The notes below the pieces were generated by a model, which saw only the letters and a list, made by a program, of their open reading frames with translations, was not told where the DNA came from and did no database searches. The translations under genes and the position numbers were made by a program. A stretch of 64,000 bases of DNA from Norana najaformis (Eukaryota; Annelida; Clitellata; Crassiclitellata; Hormogastridae), in contig OZ029914.1 in assembly GCA_964023275.1 (NCBI GenBank), forward strand, positions 49,740,530 through 49,804,529. The letters run 5' to 3'. Below, one piece after another: positions 40,302 to 50,751 of this stretch (position 1 is the first letter of the stretch; each line of letters begins with the position of its first letter).

Positions 40302-41645
40302 TGGATGGTGTTTGGAATTGAAGCGGTAAGATAGATAAGGGGAAGAGGAGGAATTGAGATAGGATTTGCGGAAGAGGAATGTTTTCAGTTTTGAGTGAAA
40401 CTCCTGCGTAGAGATTGCAAGGGGTGAAGTGTTGGTGAGTTCGTTTGATGGATCAGATAATTGTCAGAATTCTGGCCGGTGTTATTCCAGAAGTGTGGAG
40501 CAGCTATGGCTATGGCGCGATTTCCAAATTTTAAGTATGACGTGAAGGGAGGGCGCACAAGTGTTTGGAGAGAAGAGGAGCGGGTTGAACAAAGTAGTTG
40601 CACTGTAAATAGGCCTAAATAACGAAGATAGGAGGGTCGAGAAGATTTGACGTGTGTTGTAGGTGAGTGATAGGACTTTTTGTACTTAATTCGTTCAGAC
40701 ATGTTTTAAGTCAGTGAGGACACGAAGTCTGCGGGCGCGTCTCTCAGACGGTCGCTAGCTGAGCTCAGCTGACGCTTAGTTACAAAGAAAGTAGTATGAA
40801 TGGGGAACAGAATGCAGCCATGCATGAAAGTCTATGCAATGAAGGACCACCAAGTGCAACCATGCACGAAAGGCCCTTGTACAATGAAGATACATGGGGT
40901 ATCTGAAATAGTAAGAATCTGTGCTGTTAAACAGTATATATATATAATACTAATGCCCTCTGCATTTACATAAAGGATAATATTAATATATCTATTGTTT
41001 GCATAATATTACATAAATATTATATACTGTACAAATTTTATACACGCTTTATAACCATTATTTCCATGCAGTTTCGCGCATTGGTTCATAACTATGGAAT
41101 TCTCTACCACCATCTTTTGCGGGACCCTTTTCTTTCTCCTCTCATTTCGTAAACAGTTGAAGCCTTAGTTTTTCAAAGGTGAATTCGCAAATTAGGGCGA
41201 TATAAATATCTGAGTAATTCTAATAGCGGTATAAATATAAATTTAGATTAAAATAAAACTGTCCGTTTTTCTTTTTTAAACGTTCAGAAATGACTCCAAC
41301 AGCTGCGTTCCAGGACACGATTCCAGCTATTTCGCTGTCTTCTTCCGATGACTACGACTCAATCAACGATTCATCTAATCCAACGGAGATATCCTCCGAT
41401 CCAACTGTTCCTGGACCAAATGATTGCAGCTCAACGCTACCTTGCTTCCCTCCAAACGAGAACTACGCCCCACTTTCTGAGAGGACATCACTTGAAATGC
41501 CGACGATCTACAACCACTTGGAGTTGCCGTTAATTGAGGGAAGCATCAATCCATTCAACAGAGCAACGATGTCTGTTTATGTTAATGACAAAACTGTAGA
41601 CAGCTTAGATGCAACCGTTCATCCGTACTACAACATCGCTTCTTA
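32584..41645 (+). CDS. IgSF receptor III (5' end missing): Ig domains, class B membrane exon, ITAM-like tail
   Basis: Visible exons: end of Ig1 32584-32631 (GRAKPLTDKAELIVLG, donor TTAG/GTATTA), Ig2 34333-34701, Ig3 35141-35416, membrane 35789-35938, tail 41288-41645 to a stop. All joins are phase 1. Ig2 shows LTCHVNY...MNW...YTCKTTF; Ig3 LRCVADG...YEW...YTFQCKA. The membrane exon reads VGYVIGGVGGIVITVAVVLL, then a Lys/Arg-rich stop-transfer. The tail, about 119 residues, is acidic and Ser/Pro-rich, with YDSI, NENYAPL, TIYNHL, VYVND and YYNIAS. YAPL-x11-YNHL with an acidic residue before the first Tyr meets the ITAM spacing rule, and YVN fits a Grb2-type SH2 site. The 5.3-kb last intron is full of repeats. 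The role as a signalling receptor is inferred. Confidence 0.8.
33010..33075. repeat. Short TTGGCCAACATTGG-type minisatellite
   Basis: Consecutive imperfect units CACGTTGGACCAACG, GACATTGGCTCAA and TTTTGGCCAACATTGGTCC are nearly palindromic, followed by a (GT)n run. It lies in the intron between Ig1 and Ig2 of gene III. Confidence 0.65.
36044..36275 (-). mobile_element. LINE reverse-transcriptase C-terminal fragment
   Basis: The minus-strand translation LFGAGPRFWNFLPANIRSVK, then SPLKTHLFLDSF, is the standard C-terminal signature of CR1/L2/Rex-type reverse transcriptases (RLWNSLPxxIR...FK..LKT.LF). It is an isolated 3' fragment inside the last intron of gene III. Confidence 0.75.
36655..36830. 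repeat. Pyrimidine-rich low-complexity tract
   Basis: Runs of CTCTCTTTCTT and TCTGTCTTTATTTATAGCTC dominate, with no coding value. It sits within the last intron of gene III. Confidence 0.6.
37322..37565. repeat. (ATT)n / (AAT)n microsatellite
   Basis: About 240 bases of TTATTATTA passing through AATAATAAT and back, so the array is itself partly inverted. The Ile/Asn-rich frames on both strands are artefacts. Confidence 0.95.
37855..38093. repeat. (CATA)n-type degenerate microsatellite
   Basis: Imperfect ACATACATACG, CATGCATG and ACACACAT units fill this stretch, right up to the left LTR-like sequence. Confidence 0.85.
38094..38355 (+). mobile_element. LTR-like end in + orientation, followed by a primer-binding-site-like sequence
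   Basis: It begins TGTTG and ends CAACA. After a 2-base AT spacer comes TGGGGGCTCGTTC (from 38358), which matches the first 12 bases of the classical tRNA-Pro primer-binding site before diverging. An internal segment (GTGCCACCTGCAACACATGT) matches the LTR at 38933-39350, which lies in the opposite orientation. It is probably a shortened or degraded LTR. Confidence 0.65.
38356..38932. mobile_element. Internal region between two facing LTR-like ends
   Basis: This 577-bp, comparatively GC-rich block is bounded by inward-facing primer-binding-site sequences. It has open but unrecognisable frames on both strands and no gag, protease or polymerase motif. It may be leader sequence of two abutted element ends, or a non-autonomous element. 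Confidence 0.55.
38933..39350 (-). mobile_element. LTR in minus orientation with tRNA-Pro-type primer-binding site
   Basis: Read on the minus strand, a 418-bp LTR runs from TGTTGCGGGT (39350) to TTGCAACA (38933). It contains a TATA-like CTATAAATAGGCG (39234-39246). After a 2-base spacer, 38930-38913 reads TGGGGGCTCGTCCGGGAT, a full match to the tRNA-Pro primer-binding site of many retroelements. No coding region follows in the expected direction. Confidence 0.75.
40198..40302. repeat. (GGCA)n microsatellite
   Basis: About 25 units of GGCA with few interruptions (one AGGAAGG, one CCAGCC). The Gly-Arg-Gln-Ala frame over it is an artefact. It lies in the last intron of gene III. Confidence 0.97.
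40385..40702 (-). mobile_element. LINE reverse-transcriptase C-terminal fragment
   Basis: The minus-strand frame contains RSSSLQTLVRPPFTSYLKFG, NRAIAIAAPHFWNNTGQN and LHPLQSLRRSFTQ. This is the Arg-Phe-APxxWN ending typical of LINE reverse transcriptases. Fragment only. Confidence 0.7.
41288..41645 (+). CDS. Cytoplasmic tail exon of gene III (ITAM-like)
   Basis: The acceptor AACGTTCAG precedes 41288. The exon starts in phase 1, matching the donor ACAG/GTAATG at 35938, and ends with a TAA after YYNIAS. Tyr codons of the motif pair are at 41464 (YAPL) and 41509 (YNHL), 11 residues between the motifs. No similar exon was seen nearer to the membrane exon. Confidence 0.75.
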
Positions 41646-44600
41646 AAGTCAATGGGAATAACGTTTAAAATAACCTTTTAAATTGCAATTCAGATAACTG
41701 TACTAACGACAGAACGACTGATTAATAGATCAATGTAAGGTCATCTGTAACTGCTTACCTGTCTCGAATTAACCTCGATTGAAATCCCCAAGCGCTGTGA
41801 CTTAAGCCACCAGTTTGCCGCACGGCGCTATTGACAGTTTGGAATGAATTTAATGAACAAATCTAATACCAATAATATAAAAGAAATTAATTATAATTTT
41901 TGAGGCACGTTTTTAGAAGAAATTGAATGCTGAAGCAAAGTCACTCTAAACGGATCACTCTGGCCGATCTTCGAAGTATATATGGCAAAAGGAAAGCGTC
42001 TAAAATCTCGCAGTCTGACTTCATTTTGAGCAAGATGTTCTAGTTTAAAAACGTAAGACGTGTTCGGGAAGTGTGTGTGTGTCTTCGGTATAAGAAGGCT
42101 TTCATCTGAGATGATTGCCACCAAGGTTTCAAAGTTTGACAATATATTCACATACATAAGCCTGCAGACGTAAAAACCAAGACACACACATACATACATT
42201 ATATAATACCGACTTTTAAAAACTAATATCTGGTTGCAACGGAGACTGATTTCGTCAGAGGTGACTCCTCTATGTTGATTTAATAGGCAAATCGTTAAAT
42301 GTTACCTTCTGTTGGGCAATAATTATAATCGTGTATTTGGTGAATAAATTAAGGTAAGGTCACTGAGCAACATGTGGTTATGGGTAATACGATGGTATGT
42401 AATACTGTGGCGTTACCTTACGAACTATTCATTCATCAACAGCGCAGAATCACGGCACCAATTTTAAAGTCTCTTTCGCGAGAGGGAACAAATTCTACAA
42501 AAATTCTAAAACAAGGCATGCACTGTAACCACGTTGAAAATTACCGAGTTCCAGCTTCTATATTGAGTTACCACAATTAAAGCCGAACTATTTGAGAATC
42601 GTATATTGAGAATAGTCTATTGAGAATAGTGAAATTTTAATCAGGTAATTAATATGGAAATGATATTTATGTCCATATAGAGTAACATTGTGTGATAACT
42701 TACGGCATGTTTTTGCCGAATACTTCCTCACTTTGAAATGAGGGGAAACTCGTCTAAAGAGATTTGGACTTATAATTTATTTCAAAATGAAATCGTTTTT
42801 GTTCTGACTTAACATGCATTTAGTTTTTTTTCATGCAATTGAGAAGACAATGATACAATGGCGGTTTAAAATACACCGTTTGCAAAGAGGACCTTTGAAA
42901 GAGGACTTTTTAACGGGAAGTAAGTGGAAAGATAAGTTGGCTGGACGGTGTAAAATATAAGTATATGCATACATTTCTCTAAAGCGACCGTATGGCCTCG
43001 ACCCTGCTTATTTTCAACACATTTATCGGGCGAGATCCTTCCTCACTGCTGCCCATTTGAATGGGCATTACTTCATAAAGAATGAGGCAAGTTTTAAATT
43101 GGAAAACAAGTAAACAAGTAAGACAGCTATTCGCTTGTCTAATAATAGATAAAGTTGGGCGGCAATCAGACAGACAACCAGCAAAATTCAGTCTGACAAC
43201 TGAACTGCGAATTAGAAAGACAGAGAATCGGACACCCCGTCAGCCATAAAGTCATCTAGACAGTTATAGAACGAGTTGACAAGTCAAGCAGACTGACGTT
43301 CTTGTAGCATAATCGACTTGGAGTTCACAGGCCATTATGTCACCATAATACTAACATGGTCTGCGTTCGAGGTTCGAAACCATTGATCGGACATGTAATC
43401 CGTAGGGAGAGGCTGTTCATTTGTTGGAATGTTGTTACCATATTCGCGCTTCAGTTGAATTATTCTTCCACTCCTGAACCACACCTCTAAGGATTAATGT
43501 TCAAAGAGTCAAGCCGTTAACGAACCATTATCATACCAGGTCTGACCTTGTTTGACCTTACATGATCTTAACTGGCTTTAGCTAACCTTATCAATCATTA
43601 TCATGTACAATTTTCAGACTGAAATTTAATAGCACTATCTAAATTTCAGTTTACATATTTCTAAAGTTTTAGGAGTTTGGTATACTATTTATATATTAAT
43701 CAGCTTTCAACAAGTAGACTCTCCGATCATAAGCTTGCATTTTCACATTTCGTTATTTTATTCTAGGCTAATTTGCCCTAACTGTTATGAAACTCATGTG
43801 GGCATAATCAAGAAAACTGAAACAGTATGGGCCTATACATGATTTTACTAGTCGAAAAACAAAAGACAAACAACAACTCCCTTATTGACTCTGTTACTAA
43901 CTACACTGTAAAGCAAATATTATAACCTGCTTACTTGGACTCAAAAGAAAATGCAATAAAACTGCAATTTGAGTTTCTACACGCTTTGCTGATGGCTTTT
44001 GTGTGCAAAATATGCCTACATATATATGCCAACTTAGCCTACACTTTTAAACCTTCCAATGGAAAATATTACTCTAGTAGTTCTGCATTAATTAAGCCCC
44101 ACTATCTAATAACAAAAACATCAATCGATGGCGCTGAGCAATTGTATGTGCAGGACTTGTTCAAGGATAATATTATCGCAAAAGTAAAAAGAAAAGGCTA
44201 TCCCATCGCTGAATGACTGTGTTATTCTAAAGCATCGTCAACTCGAGCAATACGATGTAGGCGTATAAACGCACTACGAAGTACTACATTGTACAATAGG
44301 GTTAATACTGTATTAATATTTTCATTTAATTGTCTAACTTATTTTGTATTTAAAACATTACAGACTAACAACAGACAACTTAGTGAAGTGGTTTAAGCTA
44401 AATTACAGGTACATGCTTTTGTGGTGCAATATTCGACCGCATGATTAAGCAAATCTACATCTATGTAGAGATTATTTTAGCAAATACTTAAAAGCCATAT
44501 TGACATGCTACATTTGCCGTTTAAAGAATAGCCTTTAAAACTGTGATCGCCTTCAAAAACCAGAAAGTTTACCAAGAAAGTCATGCAAAGAAACAGTTCA

Positions 44601-44692
44601 ACGTTGTTTCTTAGACTTCACGCTATATCTTGTCGAACTCGTTGATGAGTAGTTCTCGGTATTTGAGAAGATGACATCAGCAACGAATGTTT
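41646..44692. other. Intergenic stretch
   Basis: No supportable gene. It holds the third copy of the ~95-bp dispersed repeat (42981-43075) and a possible SINE-like GTTCGAGGTTCGAAACC segment near 43370. A small open frame at 43935-44216 has no recognisable features and I do not annotate it. Confidence 0.6.
42981..43075 (+). repeat. Dispersed ~95-bp repeat, copy 3
   Basis: AAAGCGACCGTATGGCCTCG, CTGCTTATTTTCAACACATT and CCCATTTGAATGGGCATTAC match the two copies at 1.05 and 1.19 kb, in the same orientation. Confidence 0.75.
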
Positions 44693-47600
44693 CTATGTAG
44701 GCTTAAAAGACGGTAATACATTGTAATAAACACTTGTCTGATCATTGTCCCAGTTTGTATCTACGACCTCATAAATAGACGTTACTTCATGTTCCGGCGT
44801 ATGTGAACTTTCAACGATAGATGATCGCCTCACCATCCCCTCATATTCACCTATGGGTTGATGATTTTACTCTCCATTGAATAAATCAGCATTTGCACCC
44901 GACTTTGTCTTTTGTTGTTGCGAACCTGATGATACATACAGTGGACATTTCCTTCACTAGCTAAACCACTTATAAGTTTATCGATATACGTATATGTGAA
45001 GGTAATACATTTTGTGTACACGGGTCCATAGATATCCCTCAGAAAGTCAAAGGATCATTCGACTGAGGGGCACGACCACAACAATCGCACGACACGATAA
45101 TTTTTAAACCTAAAAAAATGTAATGATCCCGAAAGGATGGAGGACTGAGTATGTACTAGGTGGCGTGGCATTCAACGAACGGTCACCCAGCCGGGCACTA
45201 ACCGAGCTCAAAGTTGCTTAACTTTAATTCAAACGGCCACCATGCTTGTTGTGTATCCAACGCAAGTTCACCAAAGGAATAGCATTTGTGTTAGCCGAGG
45301 CACGATAGCCAATTAATTGTTTAGAGCGCTCGGCTTGTAATGCGGAGAGTACGGGTTATACCATTTTCCGCGGAGATTTCTGTGTAAGGAGCCTAGAGCA
45401 AGTCTTTCACTCATAATTGCTCAGCGTCATCGATTGATGCTTAGTCAATAGATTGTGGCACTTAATAAATGAAGAAATAATAAATGACAATATTAGTGCT
45501 AATAATAATTGTAATCTTAATTCCACATTTCTATAGCGCCCATCTTTACAAAAAGGTGTTATATTTTTTATAATAGATTTAATCTGTATCAACTTTCATT
45601 ATTTAGGAGTGAAATTCTATAGAAAATCAAACTGTGGTAGCACTAACCGTCTTGGTTTGGTTTTCGCATGTGCAATCGTAATGTGAATACTATAACACTG
45701 GTTATAATTCCAACAAAAACCCCAACTAATCCGAAAATGTATCCGCGAATTATCAACCAGACATTTCCTGCAAACATAATACATTTATTTTACTATTTAA
45801 TACGACCTAAATATTGTCAAAATGGCGAAATTAACATCTTCAAACCAGATTAGTTTCTCAAACGTTTTACATTTTCAGAGAAATTTGCACAGACCTTACA
45901 GAGATAACCAAGACCGGTGCATTTTAAATAATTTCAACCGTTATTGATAAAATTGCATAGGTTCAATTTTTTTAAAGTTCCAATAGTGAGAAAATGTGTT
46001 ATGTTTTACCCAAAATATCTGCGTCACAATTCTTCTTCGCTAAACTGTATGCAGACATAGCCCTACCTTTAATTTTGACAACAACTCTGGTGGACGTTGA
46101 CAATCTGTTTCCTCTCACCCAGTTTTCAGCAACACACTCGTACACATATTCAGCGTCGTGATCATTGGCGGTTTTCATAATGATTATTTCAGATCCATTT
46201 ACGGTACTTGATGTCTCCGTATCTATCCATCGATAAACAGGGCTTGGATTGGCATCTGTTGCGCAGATCAGGCGACTTCCAGGTTCGTAACTGTCCAGCA
46301 GAGGTATAACGGATATGTTCCTTGGACCATCTGATATTTCAATCAATAAATTAGTACCGCATCATTATTTATTTGAAGGGGTGCTGAAAAGCCTTAGCTT
46401 GAAGCCCTACAATTTAAATTATAGCACGGATAACTGAATACCGAGCTGCTATTATAATGTGGTGTAGCTGAAGAACGCAGTTAACATTTCATTAAGTTAT
46501 AGTCATCGCCTCTCAAGTGAAGAATTGTAGGTCCGCCTTCTTTATATGCTACTATTTTATGTGCAGTTGCGCAAAATGCTATTTATTATATCAAAATATT
46601 GGATATATTTTTAGCGGTCTAAAATCTCTCGATCAACATATGAACATATTCGACGTCAACATGACAGCAGCAAAAGGACACCGAATCGCCATGATAACTC
46701 TCTTGTTAACTTTCTTCTAAGCTTCATCATTTATCGTTACTTATTCCAGCCTTTTCTAGGTTCAGTATTGTCCTCAAAGACTTTGATTGCTATCCTGTAT
46801 TACACAGTGCTATAAGATGCAACATTTTGTACGAAGTATTTTGCACATTGTTATTATGGGACAAATGCCACAGCCTTGACGACAATTCCTCTTTCAATGT
46901 TTTCTAATCAAGTCCAGATTTTAATAAAAATTTAAAAGAAATTATTGGAGAACATTTCAAATGCTCTTTGCTGCATATCGTTTAAACAACTTACTGATTT
47001 TGTAATAGAACGAAGGTAAATTGTAGAAACTCACATTCTACATTGATTGTAATGTTCCACTGATGCACGTAATCTGGAATGTTCGAGGCATTTGTTGTAA
47101 CTTGATTTTCAGACGCAATGAAATGTGTCTTACATGTGATAACAGCGCCATTGTCGTTAGAATTGACTTCCATGATGACGAATGAAGACAAACTTTGGGA
47201 CCTTGGCGATTGACTGAGAGCAGACTCCAAGGAATGACTACGATTTTGTATTTGCTTGAACCATTTCATTGTTGGAACCCATCCATCAATGTAGTATACT
47301 TCGCATCGCATCCAGATAGTGTCAAACTCTGTTGCAATGTGGCCAGAATTACTTAAATTGGACCTGCACATTGGATCCGATGCTGAAATTCAATTTGTTC
47401 AACTAAAAAACTCGAACACCTAAGCCAACGAAAAAGCAAATGAATTTTTATATCACCAATAATTGCATTAAGGAAAGTCAGAACTATATATTGCAAAAAC
47501 ACACGGTTCTTCTTGCATACTGGTTAACAACATTACGAAACTTTATGTTTTAAGTCTAAATTCAAGTTACAACTTTTGTAATGAACCAAAAACGTGCTTT

Positions 47601-48582
47601 AATGATGGAATTACTATAGTAAAGTCAAAGATAATTTGCTGTTTTTGTGGATCCTGTTCTAAAACCTTGAAATCTAACGCTTTGTGCTTCTGAGAAGTTC
47701 ATCTGAATTGTGCTATACAAATTTACAACTATAATTACAGTTGAGCGAATTACAATTACATGCAAAGCTTATATTCAATTAAATCACCTCGAACATCTGC
47801 ACATCGCTCAACCTGATGTAGCTCAGTTGAATTCAGTATATTCTACATAACAATGCTTGTTTGCAATGCACATGCATATCCCGATTTCTCTGATAATGAA
47901 ATAGCTCCTGCGACAAATCTTATCTTAAAATCTGCCAGAAACACTTTACCAATCATATATAGTCTTTTTTTAAAATAAAAATGAATCTACATACCCAGCA
48001 CAAGCACTAGAGCTTTGGCCGAATATTTTTGGACGGTAGCAGAGGAAATTGACGATATCAGTGCGACACATTCATAAACACCGGCATGTTCCAACCTTAT
48101 GTTCTTTGCCAGAAGATCTCGTCGTTCAACACTCCAATTATCAATCAAAAAATCACCCACGAATATTTTAGTACTAAACGCCAATCCATTATAAAGTAAA
48201 ACGCTGTTTGCTTTAGTGTCAAGCGCCTGATAGTACCAATGAGTCTGAGAATTATTAACAACTCCGCATTCCAGTCTCATTGGCTTTCCAGCAACGACGG
48301 CTAGGTTGGACGGCGTTGTAGTAAAAACATCCTTTCTCGTGGCTTCCACTACGCAACGTAAAATAAATAGAATGAACTTATTACAATTTTATTATAAGGC
48401 AATATGTCACATAATACTCATACCAACATAAGTGACAATTTACTAAAAAATCTTCAAACAACTAAATTATCGAATTAAGTTGGGTTATGAAATTATATCT
48501 GATTCAGTTTCTCCAGTACGGAGAAGTCTCACTTACTTGAAATGACTTCAATTGCAAGCAAGACAGCTATCGATAAAATCAT
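44693..48582 (-). CDS. IgSF receptor II-1: signal, three Ig domains, class B membrane exon, ITIM-like tail
   Basis: Exons: signal 48582-48537 (MILSIAVLLAIEVIS), Ig1 48348-47995, Ig2 47382-47035, Ig3 46330-46067, membrane 45767-45648, tail 44850-44693. All joins are phase 1, about 429 residues. Ig1 has RLECGVV...HWYYQ...HAGVYECVAL; Ig2 MRCEVYY...MKW...NGAVITCKTHF; Ig3 LICATDA...YRW...YVYECVAEN. The membrane exon (GYIFGLVGVFVGIITSVIVF, then basic HMRK) would reach a stop just past the donor GACG/GTTAGT, so splicing to the tail is required for signalling. The tail reads (G)EYEGMVRR, TSIYEVV and TSVYYNVL. SIYEVV and SVYYNV both fit the S/I/V/LxYxxI/V/L rule for ITIMs, 11 residues apart. Inhibitory signalling is inferred. 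Head-to-head with II-2. Confidence 0.8.
45290..45475 (+). repeat. tRNA-derived SINE
   Basis: ATAGCCAATTAATTGTTTAG, AGCGCTCGGCTTGTAATGCG and ACGGGTTATA resemble a tRNA head (A box, anticodon arm, weak B box). The body holds CATCGATTGATGCTT and ends GTGGCACTTAATAAAT, as in the SINE at 55.2 kb. It lies in the intron between the membrane and tail exons of II-1. Confidence 0.7.
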
Positions 48583-50751
48583 GATGTTATACTACGAGAC
48601 CTCACGGAAGTCTTCCTATGGTCCTTCACACTAAATATACATCCTCAGGTTTCTAACATAAGAATATATCCTGACAAAACATCACCACCGAAAGAGCTAA
48701 CAATACGCGGATGCCTTTCAACACGTACTAAAAGATGCATTTTAAGTGCATCACAAATATAAAGAAGAGAATTATGGCTAAGTGGAACAGAGTGGCTGCT
48801 AATTACCGGACAATTAATATCTGGTACAACTTTCTGTTATGCGCTGTTAGGCTTAGTTTGCTGTATATCATCATTATGTGTACGCCTGCGCGTTGAAAGT
48901 GGAAATAGTAGCCAGGAGTGTAATTACAACTATATCTCCTTAGCCAAGAATCTGGTTGCATTTATCTCAATAGATGTTTAGTAAAATAGAAGAATTTTGT
49001 GCAATTTATTGACCATCCAACATAAACATTTATTTTTTTAAATTACAATAAACAAAGCTAAACTGAATCAATCAACTTTGCCAGAATTATCTGCACTGTG
49101 TATGCTAAATGAAAATTTTCAGATATATTTATGAACTTAAATTAAATATTTAAAGCGTTTGGCACATGCATCAGCCAGTATATGCGTTTTCAGTAAAACG
49201 GCCATGACTGTTGCTTCTTAGTTAAAAGAATGCGTTCTCATGTATTATAATCTAAGCATAGACAAGGAACAACTAACTAAGAGATAGCAACAAATTTGCA
49301 TATGAAAGAAGTGAAGTTTTAGCCACACTACCTGAAGAGTATACACTATATGAGAATATCTAAGAGTAAAGTATCCCATATCTCAAAAGTGAGACGCAAG
49401 GGAGGCGCTCATCTCTTTTTCTTGGTGCTTGAGCCGGCAGTGGACGAATTCCAAGGTCTTGGACACGACGCCAGTGTATCGTTAGGCCGTTTTCTTCCCA
49501 GCTTAAGCCGGTATCAAATTATTAGGCCTACTGCTTGGTGACAGCTTGAATAGGATCGTGCACGGAGTCGAACCTGCAACTGCATGGTAATGATCGTTCG
49601 TCACGATGGTCTATCGGTAACATGTAAAATGTAATTAATTCGAAAACAAAAATAATTAGAAGTTACTGGGTGCTAGCAGCGAACCAAAGAAGATAAACCA
49701 GGCATACAGTTAATAGTTTTTCACAGAATTAGCCATTGCAATCAGAGAAAGATATATTGTTAACTCAGTCGATACTGAAGTTGATGATATGGTAGAAGCT
49801 CAATGAACAAACGCTGTATGTCCCTGGAAATGCATACTGGAGTCAGTCAGCAGCAAGTCAGGTGGATGGGTGACCAGAAGCAATCAATTGAATGCCAACC
49901 ATTGAGGCCAGCACAGCCTTCACCTCTGTCGGAGTAATAAGAAAGTGAGTAAAGTTCCAAATGCAAGTTGCAATGCTTGCTGTTGGATTTTTCACTGTAC
50001 CATATATCACGTTTTGCGTTTCAGTCAAAAGAATTACTAAACCATCGGACCACGTTCCTAAAACGTTTTGCATTGAGATGTAAAAACAGTTTTTTGCCTC
50101 TACCCGTTTCACCTTTAGCTGTTAAAAAGGCATCGGCTTAAATGGAGGTTTAGTTAAAAATGTTTGTCAGTGGTTTGATTCGTTGAAAGCCGTGGCTAGG
50201 TGATTAATTCAAAATGTTACGTATCTTCTATTTTTATGTAATTTCGCCCTAGGTATTCTTATTTTTATGTCGTTTGAGCCGTAAAATTAAACGCAGAAAC
50301 ATGCCAGCTATCTTATTGCCTCGTTTTGAAATGAGAGCGACCAGGTTCCTGGCTAGTGGGGATGCATATGCAATTAGAGAGCTGGCTACTATTTTCCCTT
50401 TCATCACACAATCTCCTAACGGAAGGGTCTCCTATACCGAAGTTCAGCCTAAACCGATTGACCAAAGTTGTGCTAGACCTCATTATCTGATAATTAGCAG
50501 CCACAACTGAACTGCTTAGCCATAATTCTCTTCTTTTTATTTGTCGTGCACTTATACTTTACATATTATCGCATATAAACAAAAGCACCCGCGTGGTGGT
50601 ATATTCCCGACATAAAATGCATCATCAGTGGTTAGTTTGGATATAATATTACATCTTCAGAAATAGAGGATTCACTGTAAGCCTGATGTTCGCAAGGAAA
50701 CCAAGGAAGTGCACCTACAAATACTTCACTAAAACTTTTAAGCATAGCAAA
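48583..50751. promoter_or_regulatory. Shared head-to-head intergenic region of II-1 and II-2
   Basis: This 2.2-kb interval separates two divergent start exons. Short blocks next to both genes are inverted copies: TTAGCCATAATTCTCTTCTT lies at about 50516-50535 and, reverse-complemented, at about 48764-48783, with AATTAGCAGCCAC just beyond on each side. The blocks lie about 180-270 bases before each ATG and are good candidates for duplicated promoters. No convincing gene lies between. Confidence 0.55.

Noticed and set aside
40095..40334. Gly-Arg-Gln-Ala repeat protein
   Set aside because: Produced by the (GGCA)n microsatellite.
43935..44216. 93-codon frame as a possible small gene
   Set aside because: Needs a non-ATG start, has no signal, domain or homologous copy in the window, and no splice context.
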